A stretch of 62,312 nucleotides of DNA from Mesobacillus subterraneus (GCF_023715485.1 NZ_JAMBOF010000022.1:1-62312), one strand, 5' to 3'; numbered from the stretch's first letter, positions 49,624-58,700 are shown. The notes: generated from the letters alone by a model not told the origin. Program-made: numbers and translations.

Positions 49624-50613
49624 TTGCTGACGATCGGGCTGTTAGGAGCAGGAAATATTGCTGAGCGCCACGCAAAGGCATTTAGCAAACTTTCTGATGT
49701 TCGTGTGAAGACGGTGGTGGATATTGATGCAGTTAAAGCAAGAAATATAGCCAATATCCTGCAAGCAGAGGTTGCGACTGAATTGGATAAGGTACTGGAG
49801 GATCAGGAAATCGATGCTATTGATATCTGTTTTCCAACTTTCCTGCATAAAGAAACCGTTATAAAAGCAGCAAAGGGTAAAAAACATATTCTCTGCGAAA
49901 AACCAATCGCTTTATCTATTGATGATGCAATTGAAATGTACAGGGTTTGCAAAGAACATAAAGTGAAGTTAATGATCGCGCAAGTTTGTCGCTTCATGCC
50001 TCCCTATATAAGGATGAAGAATCTGATATCAGATGGGACTATAGGGGAGATTCACTCAATTCGGATGACGAGAGCAGTGGACTACCCTGTTCATAATGGA
50101 TATTCATGGTACCAAGATATTAATAAAAGTGGTGGCCCATTTCTGGATTTCATTATTCATGATTTTGATTTTCTTGCTTGGTCTTTTGGAAAACCAACTG
50201 TAGTTTCCAGTCATCAAATTCATTCGAACAGCATGCAGGGGATTTTTGTTCATTTAAAGTATGAGTATGGACCATTTGTCAGGCTGGAGGGAATATGGTC
50301 TAGTAAAGGAAATAAACACCTCCATCAAAGAATTGAAGTGGATGGACAGCATGGCAGTGCCGTTTTTGATAGTAAAGGAAAGTATCCTTTTTCTGTTAGT
50401 TCTTTAAATGACTATACAGAACTACTGAAGGAGGAGCCTGAAGTGGATCCGTTTTATGAAGAGCTGAAACATTTTGTGGATTCTATCCTAAATAATACAG
50501 AAGTATTGATTAAAGAGTCAGAGGTGCTCACAGCCTTAGAAACTGCGCTGGCTGCGCGAGAACGAGCAGGTCTAAATATTGAAACGAGGTCTGGATATGC
50601 GAAAAGGAATTAA
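49624..50613 (+). CDS. Gfo/Idh/MocA-family dehydrogenase 3
   Basis: 329 residues from TTG 49624 (GGAG 9 nt upstream; the TTG at 49615 abuts that site). LTIGLLGAGNIAERHAKAFSKLSDVRVKTVVDID is the Rossmann start, ILCEKPIALSIDDAIEM carries EKP, and GGPFLDFIIHDFDFLAWSFG the GGxxxDxxxHxxD box. Its 3' end overlaps the next gene by 17 bp. Three members of this family in one operon imply two or more oxidation/reduction steps. Confidence 0.9.
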   Translation: MLTIGLLGAGNIAERHAKAFSKLSDVRVKTVVDIDAVKARNIANILQAEVATELDKVLEDQEIDAIDICFPTFLHKETVIKAAKGKKHILCEKPIALSIDDAIEMYRVCKEHKVKLMIAQVCRFMPPYIRMKNLISDGTIGEIHSIRMTRAVDYPVHNGYSWYQDINKSGGPFLDFIIHDFDFLAWSFGKPTVVSSHQIHSNSMQGIFVHLKYEYGPFVRLEGIWSSKGNKHLHQRIEVDGQHGSAVFDSKGKYPFSVSSLNDYTELLKEEPEVDPFYEELKHFVDSILNNTEVLIKESEVLTALETALAARERAGLNIETRSGYAKRN

Positions 50614-51433
50614 CGCATGGTGTTTTCCGAATGAAATGGACTTGATTGAGATTTTAGGGCAAGCAAAAATGCTTCATTTTGAAGGGGTAGAAATTAATCT
50701 TTCGACAGCACCAAATGCTGGTTTAAGACTGGATCAGCTTGATGAAGACCTTCCTGTAATAAAAAAGGCCGCAGAGGAATTCCAGATAGCAATCCCTTCG
50801 ATTTCAACAGACTTATTGTGGAAATATCCGCTTACAGATCCAGATCCCACAATTCGAAAGAAAGGGATTGACATCGTAAAGCAAATGCTAAAGGCGGCGA
50901 AATACCTTGATTCGAAAACCATTCTCGTCGTTCCGGGTGTTGTGACAGGGGAAGCTTCCTATGAGACGGTATACTACAGAGCGATTGAAGCTGTTAAGCT
51001 GCTAGCAGAAGATGCGGAAAGATTACAAGTGAATATAGGAATAGAGAATGTTTGGAATAAGTTTCTACTGAGTCCACTCGAAATGGCTGCCTTCATAGAC
51101 GAAGTTTCCAATCCATGGGTGGGATCTTATTTCGATGTTGGCAATGTTATTAATTTTGGCTATCCAGAACAGTGGATCCGCATACTTTCCCATAGGATCA
51201 TTTCTATCCACGTTAAAGATTTTAAAAAAACAGTAGGGAATCTGGAAGGGTTTGTTCCCCTCCTTTCTGGTGATGTGGATTGGAACAAAATCAACACAGC
51301 GTTGCGTGACATAAACTATAAGGGATACATCATTCCAGAAATTTCGCCGCATCAAGTCCATCCCGATTTGTTACTAAAACAGATATCTGAAACGGTGGAT
51401 TCATTATTCGATTTTTCAGTTGTAAATAGGTAG
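50597..51433 (+). CDS. Sugar phosphate isomerase/epimerase-like TIM barrel (IolE type)
   Basis: 278 residues from ATG 50597 (CGAGG upstream; the ORF track start 50579 is inside the previous gene). The AP_endonuc_2 fold: HFEGVEINLS, IGIENVWNKFLLSP (E), GSYFDVGNVINFGYP (D), ISIHVKDF (H) and YKGYIIPEISPH (E) give the E-D-H-E metal site. Members include inosose dehydratases, xylose isomerase-like enzymes and 3-ketosugar beta-eliminases. In this setting a lyase acting on a 3-keto glycoside is plausible. Confidence 0.9.
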   Translation: MRKGINAWCFPNEMDLIEILGQAKMLHFEGVEINLSTAPNAGLRLDQLDEDLPVIKKAAEEFQIAIPSISTDLLWKYPLTDPDPTIRKKGIDIVKQMLKAAKYLDSKTILVVPGVVTGEASYETVYYRAIEAVKLLAEDAERLQVNIGIENVWNKFLLSPLEMAAFIDEVSNPWVGSYFDVGNVINFGYPEQWIRILSHRIISIHVKDFKKTVGNLEGFVPLLSGDVDWNKINTALRDINYKGYIIPEISPHQVHPDLLLKQISETVDSLFDFSVVNR

Positions 51434-51443
51434 AAGGGAGGGG

Positions 51444-52427
51444 ATGAGTATCCAAAAAGATTTATCGATAGGAGTCGACTTAGGAGGTACAAAAATCCTT
51501 ACAGTCCTTATTAATCAGAATGGGGATATTATAGGCCGTGCAGAAATGGAAACAAAGCCTATGGAAGGTGAAACAGCGGTCTTTCGGCGAATTCTTCACT
51601 CGATAAATAAAGTTCTAATTGAAACTTCCATCCAAAAGGCTCGACTTAGAGGGATTGGAGTTGCATCGGCTGGTATAATCGATTCAAATGAAAAAACAGT
51701 GCTGGAGGCAGGGAATCTAGGTTGGAAAAACGTCCCTATCGGGAAACTTCTTGAGGACCACTTGAGTATTCCTGTTGCACTATCTAATGATGCAAATGCA
51801 GCTGCTGTAGGTGAATGGTTATGGGGAAGTGGAAAGGGTCACAATCATTTAATTTATATTACAGTAAGTACTGGGGTTGGGTCAGGGATCATAAGTAATG
51901 GGAAACTGGTCAATGGTGTAGACGATAGTGCAGGTGAGTTTGGGCATATTTCCATCGATTATAATGGTCAACGCTGTTCTTGCGGAAACCGGGGCTGCCT
52001 TGAAAACCTTATTTCTGGAACGGCTATCGCAAATGCAGCAAAATATAGGTTATCACAGGGAGAGGAAAGCCATTATTTGAGGGGAATTAATCAAACGAAG
52101 ATTACAGCCAAAGTAGTAGGAGAAGCTGCGCTCGCAGGTGATTCTTTTTCAAGGGAAATATTAAAGGAAGCTGGTTTTTTTCTGGGTGTAGGTGTCACTA
52201 ATCTTATTCACCTGTTCAATCCTGATGTGATTGTTTTTGGGGGCAGCGTTATGAATGTATCAGAGTTTATCCTTCCTCAGGTAATGCAAACAGTTAGGGA
52301 GCGAGGAATAAAATCCCTAACAAAAACAATAAAAATGGAAAAGTCCAATCTGGGAGGCAACGCTGGAGTAATGGGAGCGGCAGGCCTTTTATTACTGCAA
52401 GACCCGAGAGTGAAAATTTCAGTTTAG
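51444..52427 (+). CDS. ROK-family sugar kinase (glucokinase-like)
   Basis: 327 residues. IGVDLGGTKILTVLINQNGDI is the phosphate loop (DxGGTK), LSNDANAAAVGEWLWGSGKG has the catalytic Asp (DAN), and EFGHISIDYNGQRCSCGNRGCLENL is the ROK zinc motif. Absence of an HTH separates it from the regulator at 43211. It phosphorylates the released hexose and ends the operon. Starts 11 nt after the TIM-barrel stop with GGGAGGGG upstream. Confidence 0.93.
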   Translation: MSIQKDLSIGVDLGGTKILTVLINQNGDIIGRAEMETKPMEGETAVFRRILHSINKVLIETSIQKARLRGIGVASAGIIDSNEKTVLEAGNLGWKNVPIGKLLEDHLSIPVALSNDANAAAVGEWLWGSGKGHNHLIYITVSTGVGSGIISNGKLVNGVDDSAGEFGHISIDYNGQRCSCGNRGCLENLISGTAIANAAKYRLSQGEESHYLRGINQTKITAKVVGEAALAGDSFSREILKEAGFFLGVGVTNLIHLFNPDVIVFGGSVMNVSEFILPQVMQTVRERGIKSLTKTIKMEKSNLGGNAGVMGAAGLLLLQDPRVKISV

Positions 52428-52546
52428 TTGGTGGAAGCCTGAAGTCCTTGCTGTCGGTTATAGATCAATCGTTTGATTAAATTGTTTTTTACTTTATCGA
52501 TGGTTTAAGTCATATGCCGAGTGTCAGGTCCGAATCGATGAAAGAC

Positions 52547-52593
52547 AAAAGACCCTACAGTATTCTTGCTTGAGTGCTGAAGGGTCTTTTTTT
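52547..52593 (+). terminator. Terminator of the sugar operon
   Basis: AAAAGACCCT...AGGGTCTTTTTTT with a long loop (TACAGTATTCTTGCTTGAG). Confidence 0.7.
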
Positions 52594-53044
52594 GCTGCTG
52601 TATCATTTGGTTAATGGCACCGTCCAAAAGTATAAGAGCCGGATTAAATTGAAAGTAATAATATTGAGGAGATGACCCTCCCTCTGTCTCAATAAGAGAG
52701 TATTGGTATCTGATATTATTTCTGTTTAGAGAAGTGTTCCATGTTTAACTTCTAAATTACAGAGGCAATACGGAATGTAAAATGATGAGAGCAACTTGGC
52801 TTTTCGTTGCTCAACCTTCCGACGGGAAAACGGGAAGGTTCTAATACGTGTGAAAAGTTAGAATGTGGTAATTCGTGGGAAAAATAACAGTCCCTCTGTT
52901 TCTAATTTTTTCTGTAGATGCAATTCAAATCTTCCTTGTTTGCTAATCTTACTCTGTTGTTTCTGCATCGTCGGATCCAATTAATCATTGATAGAAGCAG
53001 CGTAATGCTAGATTCACTCCACCTTCTTCTATTTCGACTCCGGA

Positions 53045-53071
53045 TGGGACAAGAACCATCTCTGTGTTTCC
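53045..53071. repeat. GGGACAAGAACCATCTC repeat
   Basis: ATGGGACAAGAACCATCTCTGTGTTTCC immediately after the XRE-cupin stop on the minus strand. Confidence 0.55.
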
Positions 53072-53082
53072 TGTCTTACTTC

Positions 53083-53571
53083 TTACCTTGACGACACAAC
53101 TAAAAACCGAATCGTCTGATCTGTATGGTTATACCAGTAATGCGTTTCGCTGGCTGAAAAGAACCAGGATTCTCCTTGTTGGAGTTCGATCATCTTTACA
53201 CCTATTTGTAGTGTCAATGTTCCTTCTATTACATAGACAAATTCATGTCCGCTGTGTGCAAAGGGTTGTCCATCGCTTTGGTTTGCTGGAAGAGTGACTA
53301 ATATAGGATGAAAATCTGGATTCGGGACTTGCTGTGTCAGGTCTTTATAATGAAATGAAGGTTCACTTATAGGCTCATTGTTATTTGAGAAGAAAATACT
53401 TGGATTGACGCCTAGAACTTCAGAAATTTTTCGTAGTGATTCTAGTGTGACGCTGGACTTTCCGCGTTCGACTTGTGATAGAAAGCTGATGGATACACCG
53501 GCTCCTTCTGAAAGTTCTTTCAAGGTCATTTTTTTCTCTTTACGAATTTCTTTAAGTCGTACACCAATCAT
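53083..53571 (-). CDS. XRE-family regulator with cupin domain
   Basis: 162 residues. Residues 3-62 are an XRE HTH (IGVRLKEIRKEKKMTLKELSEGAGVSISFLSQVERGKSSVTLESLRKISEVLGV). Residues about 90-160 are a cupin (PFAHSGHEFVYVIEGTLTLQIGVKMIELQQGESWFFSASETHYWYNHTDQTIRFLVV) with conserved His/Glu metal ligands. Divergent from an MHS transporter and the OCD gene; it probably senses their amino-acid substrate. A decayed copy of its cupin half is at 42605. RBS is not strong. Confidence 0.9.
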   Translation of the reverse strand: MIGVRLKEIRKEKKMTLKELSEGAGVSISFLSQVERGKSSVTLESLRKISEVLGVNPSIFFSNNNEPISEPSFHYKDLTQQVPNPDFHPILVTLPANQSDGQPFAHSGHEFVYVIEGTLTLQIGVKMIELQQGESWFFSASETHYWYNHTDQTIRFLVVSSR

Positions 53572-53667
53572 AAAACTACCACCTTCCTATTTACCATTTT
53601 TATCTTGGAAGAAGATTGTGTCAAATTGAGCAAAGTTGACAGAATATTAACCATTATCTTAATATTT

Positions 53668-53688
53668 AATTGAAGTGACACTTCAATT
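53668..53688. promoter_or_regulatory. 21-bp palindrome between XRE-cupin and MHS genes
   Basis: AATTGAAGTG-A-CACTTCAATT, 21 bp, two 10-nt arms around a single A. It lies 21 bp before the transporter start and 96 bp before the regulator start, so it is a probable operator for the XRE protein or an mRNA hairpin. Confidence 0.65.
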
Positions 53689-53709
53689 TTAAAAGGGGAG
53701 GAAGAGAAA

Positions 53710-55005
53710 ATGCAACAGTTGGATAAAAAAACGACTAGGCGTGTATTGATTGCCAGCCTTGTTGGTAGTTCTATTGAATGGTTTGACTATTTCTTGTATG
53801 GAACAATGGCCGCACTTGTATTTAACCAATTATTCTTTGTCAACGAGGATCCAACAGTAGGCTTGCTTTTAGCGTATGCATCGTTTGCACTTTCGTTTTT
53901 TATTCGGCCATTTGGAGGAATTATTTTTAGTCATATCGGGGATCGAATCGGCCGGAAAAAAACACTTGTTTTAACATTGAGCTTGATGGGTGCTGCGACA
54001 TTCGCGATGGGGATTCTGCCTACATATCAAGCGATTGGTGTGGCTGCACCGATCATTTTAATTACGCTTCGTCTCATCCAGGGGCTTGGAATCGGAGGGG
54101 AATGGGGAGGAGCTCTGTTGCTTGCAACTGAGTATGCTCCGCCAGAACGCAGAGGATTCTTTGGTTCTATTCCGCAAATGGGTGTGACGATCGGAATGGT
54201 GATGGGTACACTCGCTCTTTGGCTCATGAGCTTATTGCCAGAGCAGCAATTCATGACTTGGGGATGGCGCGTACCATTCATCTTTAGTGCATTACTTGTA
54301 GTCTTTGGTTTATGGATCCGTAAAGGAATCGACGAGACACCTGAATTCAAGAAAGTTAAGGAAAGTGGTGAGATTCCAAAGCTGCCAATCGCCGATACAC
54401 TTCGTTATTACTGGAAAGAAGTGCTGATCACAATCGGTGCGAAAGTGGTGGAGACAGCTCCATTCTATATTTTCAGCACGTTCATTGTTTCGTATGCGAC
54501 AAGCACTCTAGGATTTAGCCGCTCCGCTGTGTTAGGCGCTGTCATGATTTCAACCGTCATTACGACCATCCTTATTCCAATCATGGGAAGTTTATCTGAC
54601 CGAGTGGGCCGTAAGAAAATGTATATAGCCGGCACATTAGCAATGATGGCTTTCGCTTTCCCATATTTCTGGATGATTCATCAAGGCAGTGTGCTAATGT
54701 TGGTTTTGGCGACGATTATCGGTTTGGGAATTATTTGGGCCCCGATTACGGCTGTACTTGGAACCATGTTCTCCGAAATCTTTGATGCCAAGGTTCGTTA
54801 TACTGGTGTCTCACTAGGTTATCAAATCGGTGCCGCAGTCGCTGGTGGTACAGCGCCTCTTGTTGCCACAGCGTTACTCGCATCATTCGATAATTCCTAC
54901 GTCCCAGTTGCACTCTACATCATGTTTACTGCTGCGGTGTCACTGATTGCCATCTGGGCAGTGAAAAGCCGCGTTGAACACAAACAAACTACGATTGCAA
55001 GTTAA
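53710..55005 (+). CDS. MHS-family metabolite:H+ symporter (ProP-like MFS)
   Basis: 431 residues, 12 hydrophobic helices. GSSIEWFDYFLYGTMAALVF, SFFIRPFGGIIFSHIGDRIGRKKTLV, GLGIGGEWGGALLLATEYAPPERRGFFGSIPQMG and GTMFSEIFDAKVRYTGVSLGYQIGAAVAGG are the MHS signatures. GGGGAGGAAG precedes ATG. Substrate may be proline, betaine or an organic acid; the linked OCD gene suggests an amino acid. Head of a two-gene unit; hairpin with T run after its stop. Confidence 0.92.
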   Translation: MQQLDKKTTRRVLIASLVGSSIEWFDYFLYGTMAALVFNQLFFVNEDPTVGLLLAYASFALSFFIRPFGGIIFSHIGDRIGRKKTLVLTLSLMGAATFAMGILPTYQAIGVAAPIILITLRLIQGLGIGGEWGGALLLATEYAPPERRGFFGSIPQMGVTIGMVMGTLALWLMSLLPEQQFMTWGWRVPFIFSALLVVFGLWIRKGIDETPEFKKVKESGEIPKLPIADTLRYYWKEVLITIGAKVVETAPFYIFSTFIVSYATSTLGFSRSAVLGAVMISTVITTILIPIMGSLSDRVGRKKMYIAGTLAMMAFAFPYFWMIHQGSVLMLVLATIIGLGIIWAPITAVLGTMFSEIFDAKVRYTGVSLGYQIGAAVAGGTAPLVATALLASFDNSYVPVALYIMFTAAVSLIAIWAVKSRVEHKQTTIAS

Positions 55006-55010
55006 CCATT

Positions 55011-55041
55011 ACTCGGCCAGATGTTTTTGGCCGAGTTTTTA
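55011..55041 (+). terminator. Hairpin between MHS and OCD genes
   Basis: ACTCGGCCA-GATGTTTT-TGGCCGAGT followed by TTTTA. A partial terminator between two co-directed genes. Confidence 0.8.
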
Positions 55042-55062
55042 CATAGGAAGGGGAAATTCTAT

Positions 55063-56037
55063 ATGCTTATTCTAAACGAACAACTCATTCAATCGATTTA
55101 TAAAATCGAAGATGCCATTCGAGATGTTGAAGCCATGTTAGTGGCCATTCATCAAGGGCGTGTTGAAAATCCTCATCGGACGGTATTGAATGTCCCTGAA
55201 CGCAACGGATCTGTTCTCTATATGCCAAGTTCAGATGGAACGTCGATGGCAGCGACCAAAATTGTCTCGATTTTTCCTGATAACAGCTCAGCGAATCTTC
55301 CGACCACACAAGGAGCTATTTTACTCACAGAACTACAAACAGGAAAACATATAAGCCTACTGTCCGCTTCTTATCTGACACGATTGAGAACCGGCGCATT
55401 AAGTGCCATATCAGCCCGCAACCTCGCCAGGCCAGACAGCCAAGTGCTGACCGTCATTGGTACAGGCGGAATGGCGTTTGAGCAAGTACTAGGAATCGTG
55501 AACGTGCTGCCGATTCAAGACATCTATTTAATCAATCGTACCATCGATAAGACATACACATTCAGCGAAAAGCTAAAAGAAGCGGGTATTACCGCTAAGA
55601 TACATACCGGTGTCGACCGGAACGAAGCCATCGCCCAGTCTGACGTTATTTGCTGTGCGACCCGATCAACCGAAGAAGTGTTTGATGCCGAGTATGTAAA
55701 AGCAGGGACCCATATTATCGGTGTGGGTAGTTATTTACCCGAAATGCGGGAAATACCGTTAGGAGCGATTGAAAGAGCAACATTGATATATGCAGATGAT
55801 TATGAAGGGATGAAAGCGGAAGCCGGAGAATTCACCGATGCAGTGCAACGAGGGAGATGGTCGTTTGATCGGCTTTCTGGGACATTGGTGGAACTTCATG
55901 TGAATCGGGTCGAACGTGGAGTTGAGGATATTACTATTTTTAAATCGGTTGGGGCGGCTCATTTTGATTTGGCTGTGGCGAAGGGGGTTTTTGAGAAGGC
56001 AAAGGAGATGAATGAAGGGGGGGCGATTTTTTTGTAG
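55063..56037 (+). CDS. Ornithine cyclodeaminase / mu-crystallin family protein
   Basis: 324 residues from ATG 55063 (AAGGGG upstream; the longer ORF starts inside the terminator). YKIEDAIRDVEAMLVAIHQGRVENPHRTVLN, AATKIVSIFPDNSSANLPTTQGAILL, TRLRTGALSAISARNLARPDSQVLTVIGTGGMAFEQV (RTGA and the GTGGMA NAD site) and GTHIIGVGSYLPEMREIP define the family. It may be a Delta1-pyrroline-2-carboxylate reductase, lysine/ornithine cyclodeaminase or ketimine reductase. Co-directed with the MHS transporter. Confidence 0.9.
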   Translation: MLILNEQLIQSIYKIEDAIRDVEAMLVAIHQGRVENPHRTVLNVPERNGSVLYMPSSDGTSMAATKIVSIFPDNSSANLPTTQGAILLTELQTGKHISLLSASYLTRLRTGALSAISARNLARPDSQVLTVIGTGGMAFEQVLGIVNVLPIQDIYLINRTIDKTYTFSEKLKEAGITAKIHTGVDRNEAIAQSDVICCATRSTEEVFDAEYVKAGTHIIGVGSYLPEMREIPLGAIERATLIYADDYEGMKAEAGEFTDAVQRGRWSFDRLSGTLVELHVNRVERGVEDITIFKSVGAAHFDLAVAKGVFEKAKEMNEGGAIFL

Positions 56038-56676
56038 GGGTGGTGGTACTGGGGGTGAACCCAATGTACCAATAATTTTTACATACTTTTAACTTACCTG
56101 ATAATCAACCACACTAATTCTTTAAAAAATAAAACTACAAAGCCACACTAAATTTCTTATATTTTATGGGCCATGAGAACTCCGTCCCCATGTCTCTCGA
56201 GCTTGCAAGGAAAGATTATACCTTGCGTATGAGTGTGGCAAGAAAAAGTTATGTGGGAATGGCTAATGGAGGATAAGCATCTATTGTGGTTGATATTTGC
56301 GGATTTAGATTATGGTTTATATTTACTGAACTGCACAAAGCTAATTTACTCTATCGCCTCTCCAAAGGATTATAATGAAGAGCTCAAAAAATCCGTGAAA
56401 GGTTAGGGGCAGACAGTCTGTCTACCTTTGAAACATCTCCTGCAAGGCCGAAGGGGATGCATTACAAGACATATCTTTACGCACTGGCGTAATTTTACGC
56501 GCTTAACTGAAGCTTCATTCGGGATGATGGTTAATAGTTTTTAGTAGGGATTTTCTCTACTTGAGTGTACGTGTTGATAAACTGTTTATGACGAGTAGCA
56601 ATACTCGTTTTTAAATTTTCTAAAAGGAAAATAAGTATTTTTATAGAAATACATTATTGAAAGGGGATGCATTTTC
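56038..56676. other. Gap with repeat and weak short frame
   Basis: Begins with a GGGACG-family copy (56166-56198, GGGCCATGAGAACTCCGTCCCC). A frame 56251-56406 encodes 51 residues (MWEWLMEDKHLLWLIFADLD...) without a convincing ribosome binding site, perhaps a gene remnant. The rest is A+T-rich with no clear promoter. Ends with GAAAGGGG upstream of the PIN gene. Confidence 0.4.
56251..56406 (+). CDS. Doubtful 51-residue ORF
   Basis: Starts ATG 56251, stops TAG 56404. Residues include LWLIFADLDYGLYLLNCTKLIYSIASPKDYNEELKK. No Shine-Dalgarno is seen. It may be the tail of a deleted gene. Confidence 0.25.
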   Translation: MWEWLMEDKHLLWLIFADLDYGLYLLNCTKLIYSIASPKDYNEELKKSVKG

Positions 56677-57555
56677 TTGAAATATGTAATCATAGATACA
56701 TCAATTTGGATTTACTTAGCGGAGGATCTTTATTCAGGTGCGTTAGAGCAATTAGAAGACTTGGTTAAGAAGGGTAAGGCTCAAATCCTTGTTCCTGAAC
56801 AGGTGAAAAATGAATGGGTTAATGGAAAAGCTGATATAGTAAGAGCTCATATGAAAGAGAGACTTAAAGGGACACTGACAAACGCTAAACATCTAAAGGA
56901 ATATTTGACTGCCAGTGAAAAAGCTTTATTATCAGCTTTGATAAAAAGCGTATCAGATAAAAAGGATCAATATGGAGAAGAGAGGGCAAACAAAAATATT
57001 GGAGTGGTGGAAAGGTTAATCGAATCTGCCACAATCTGTCCGACTACTGACCAAAATAAGGTGGATGCTGCTGAGATGGCATTGGCTAAGAAAGCGCCAT
57101 TCCAGAATAAAAATCAAATTGGCGATGCTTTAATCGTATTAAGTGGTGTTCAGTATTTAAAAGATAACAATATTGTTGGAGAGGCTTATTTTATAACAGG
57201 CAACTTTCATGATTATGGAGAAAAGGGCAATCAGAAGCACGTTCATCCCGATTTGAAACATTTATTTGATTCAGTTAGGCTTGAATACTCGATAAACGTA
57301 AAAGAGGTATTTAAGCATATCGATTCCATGATGGTTTCGAGGGAAGAGCTTGAAGAAGCGGATGAGGTTACAAATGAAATCATTCATCGCGATTCCTCTC
57401 CCTATTATCGTTCGTTAGAAACTCCCAATTGCAGTGTGTGTGGTCAATCTATGAATGGAATCTATGCTCCATCTCCTTATGGTGGTTGGACCTGGCAATG
57501 GATTTGCCGTTACGGTCACGGCAGGATAGATACAGGCGAATACTGGGATTATTAA
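56677..57555 (+). CDS. PIN-domain protein with C-terminal zinc-ribbon-like tail
   Basis: 292 residues from TTG 56677 (GAAAGGGG upstream). MKYVIIDTSIWIYLAED has the first PIN Asp (DTS), ILVPEQVKNEWVNG the conserved Glu, and NQIGDALIVLSGVQYL the third acidic region. The middle helices match DUF4935-like PIN proteins. The C terminus NCSVCGQSM...WQWICRYGHGR holds CxxC and C-x4-H, perhaps a zinc ribbon. Predicted ribonuclease; no antitoxin neighbour, so a defence or RNA role is inferred. Confidence 0.85.
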   Translation: MKYVIIDTSIWIYLAEDLYSGALEQLEDLVKKGKAQILVPEQVKNEWVNGKADIVRAHMKERLKGTLTNAKHLKEYLTASEKALLSALIKSVSDKKDQYGEERANKNIGVVERLIESATICPTTDQNKVDAAEMALAKKAPFQNKNQIGDALIVLSGVQYLKDNNIVGEAYFITGNFHDYGEKGNQKHVHPDLKHLFDSVRLEYSINVKEVFKHIDSMMVSREELEEADEVTNEIIHRDSSPYYRSLETPNCSVCGQSMNGIYAPSPYGGWTWQWICRYGHGRIDTGEYWDY

Positions 57556-57837
57556 GCATCCGTTTGAACTGCACCCCAATTGTTAGACACAACCTTTTTG
57601 ATAGCGATGGACAACAACAATGGAATTTATGTGATAAAGAATTAGCTTGATATAGATAAAATGATTGAAGGGTCTATTCCCATACTTTTCTCCTTTCCGA
57701 GTATAAATACAATTTTTTGATAAGTGAATTACGTACAGGTACAATGAAAGTTTCAAAAAGACAAGTAACTTACATCTCAATGTACTATCTCGGCTGCTGT
57801 CAAAAATTTAACAATAAAAATCAAAGGAGTGTTATTG

Positions 57838-58302
57838 ATGGATTGGACCTCATTAATTGTAGGCACAATATTTGGCGCAATAATAGGCTTTTTGCTTAAC
57901 TGGATCTTTCATTTGCGAAATAAAGAAGAAAAATGGGATACCGACTATTTTGATGACAAGCAAATCTTAAACAGATTTCTCGGGAAAGTGGCATTTGAAT
58001 TAGACCTGATAATTGAACAGTTGAAGGAGCACGAAAAGCAATCTGTAAGAGGGTTAATGACGATGGAGAGGAACCAATTCCTCTATTTACGTAGGCTTCT
58101 GAATGAAGAACCTATTACTTACACTTTCGGTGATGAAAACTTGACCGAGGACGATTTAGAGCCAGTTTTAGAAGCGAATGATGTTATTAATAGAGTAAAA
58201 TCAGTAATTGAGAAAGGCGATTATAATAAAGTGAATTTAATAAAATTACGCTCCGAAATTACTCAAACAAGATTAAAGGTCCTTAAAATGCCTCGGAATT
58301 AA
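57838..58302 (+). CDS. Hypothetical membrane-anchored protein
   Basis: 154 residues from ATG 57838 (AAGGAGTG upstream). One N-terminal helix (WTSLIVGTIFGAIIGFLLNWIFHLR, about 3-27), then a soluble alpha-helical domain (FDDKQILNRFLGKVAFELDLIIEQLKEHEKQSVRGLM, LEPVLEANDVINRVKSVIEKGDYNKVNLIKLRSEITQTRLKVLKM). An N-anchored helical bundle next to the PIN gene, 283 nt downstream. Family not recognised. Confidence 0.7.
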   Translation: MDWTSLIVGTIFGAIIGFLLNWIFHLRNKEEKWDTDYFDDKQILNRFLGKVAFELDLIIEQLKEHEKQSVRGLMTMERNQFLYLRRLLNEEPITYTFGDENLTEDDLEPVLEANDVINRVKSVIEKGDYNKVNLIKLRSEITQTRLKVLKMPRN

Positions 58303-58404
58303 AAAATGGAGCGGCAATTAAAAGCACTCCCTCTATAAATATTGATATATCAACGGTTTGACCCGTTGGTGGGATGTCAAAAAAAAATACTTTTCGACAT
58401 ACGT

Positions 58405-58640
58405 AGACATGGGGACGGTTCCGGCGTCTCGGGAATTGAAAAAATATAACCATGTAATATCTAGCAAAGTTCAATGGAGGAAAGTTTTTATTTCTCCATT
58501 CTTACATTTGAAATGACTTTATTCAACATCTTTTTTGTCGTGAGGGCATGGAATCAAACAGAATACTCAGGGTTCTTCTCTAACTATTTCGGTTCACGAA
58601 TGAGACGAGAGAACCGTCACTGTGTCTCTCAAAAAAGATC
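58405..58640. repeat. MITE-like element B (with insertion, about 235 bp)
   Basis: ACATGGGGACGG, TTCCGGCGTCTCGGGAATTG, ATATAACCATGTAATATCTA, then about 100 extra bp (CAATGGAGGAAAGTTTTTAT, GAGGGCATGGAATCAAAC), then AACTATTTCGGTTCACGAAT and GAGACGAGAGAACCGTCACT. Same left and right ends as copy A, with additional interior sequence. Confidence 0.78.
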
Positions 58641-58673
58641 AGAGAAACTATTTGGAGACGATTCCAGTGCCCA

Positions 58674-58700
58674 GAAGCAAAGGGTACGTCCCTTTGCTTC
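58674..58700. repeat. Perfect AGCAAAGGG-TACGT-CCCTTTGCT hairpin
   Basis: GAAGCAAAGGG-TACGT-CCCTTTGCTTC, an exact 11-bp stem with 5-nt loop, 3 bp before the stop of the minus-strand membrane gene. With CTCTA beyond, it may also act as a terminator or processing element for that gene. Confidence 0.82.

Larger units (their letters stand above)
52428..53082. other. Gap with terminator and repeats
   Basis: Contains a 13-bp match to the TetR-like palindrome (TCGTTTGATTAAA near 52470), the operon terminator (52547-52593), an AACCTTCC...GGAAGGTT hairpin (about 52820-52850) and repeat copies at 52676, 52877 and 53045. A minus-strand stretch 52930-53040 (VEIEEGGVNLALRCFYQ) may be a decayed gene. No intact gene. 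Confidence 0.5.

Noticed and set aside
52930-53040. Minus-strand stretch reading VEIEEGGVNLALRCFYQ
   Set aside because: Several stops follow and no homologue is recognised; mentioned within the gap entry only.
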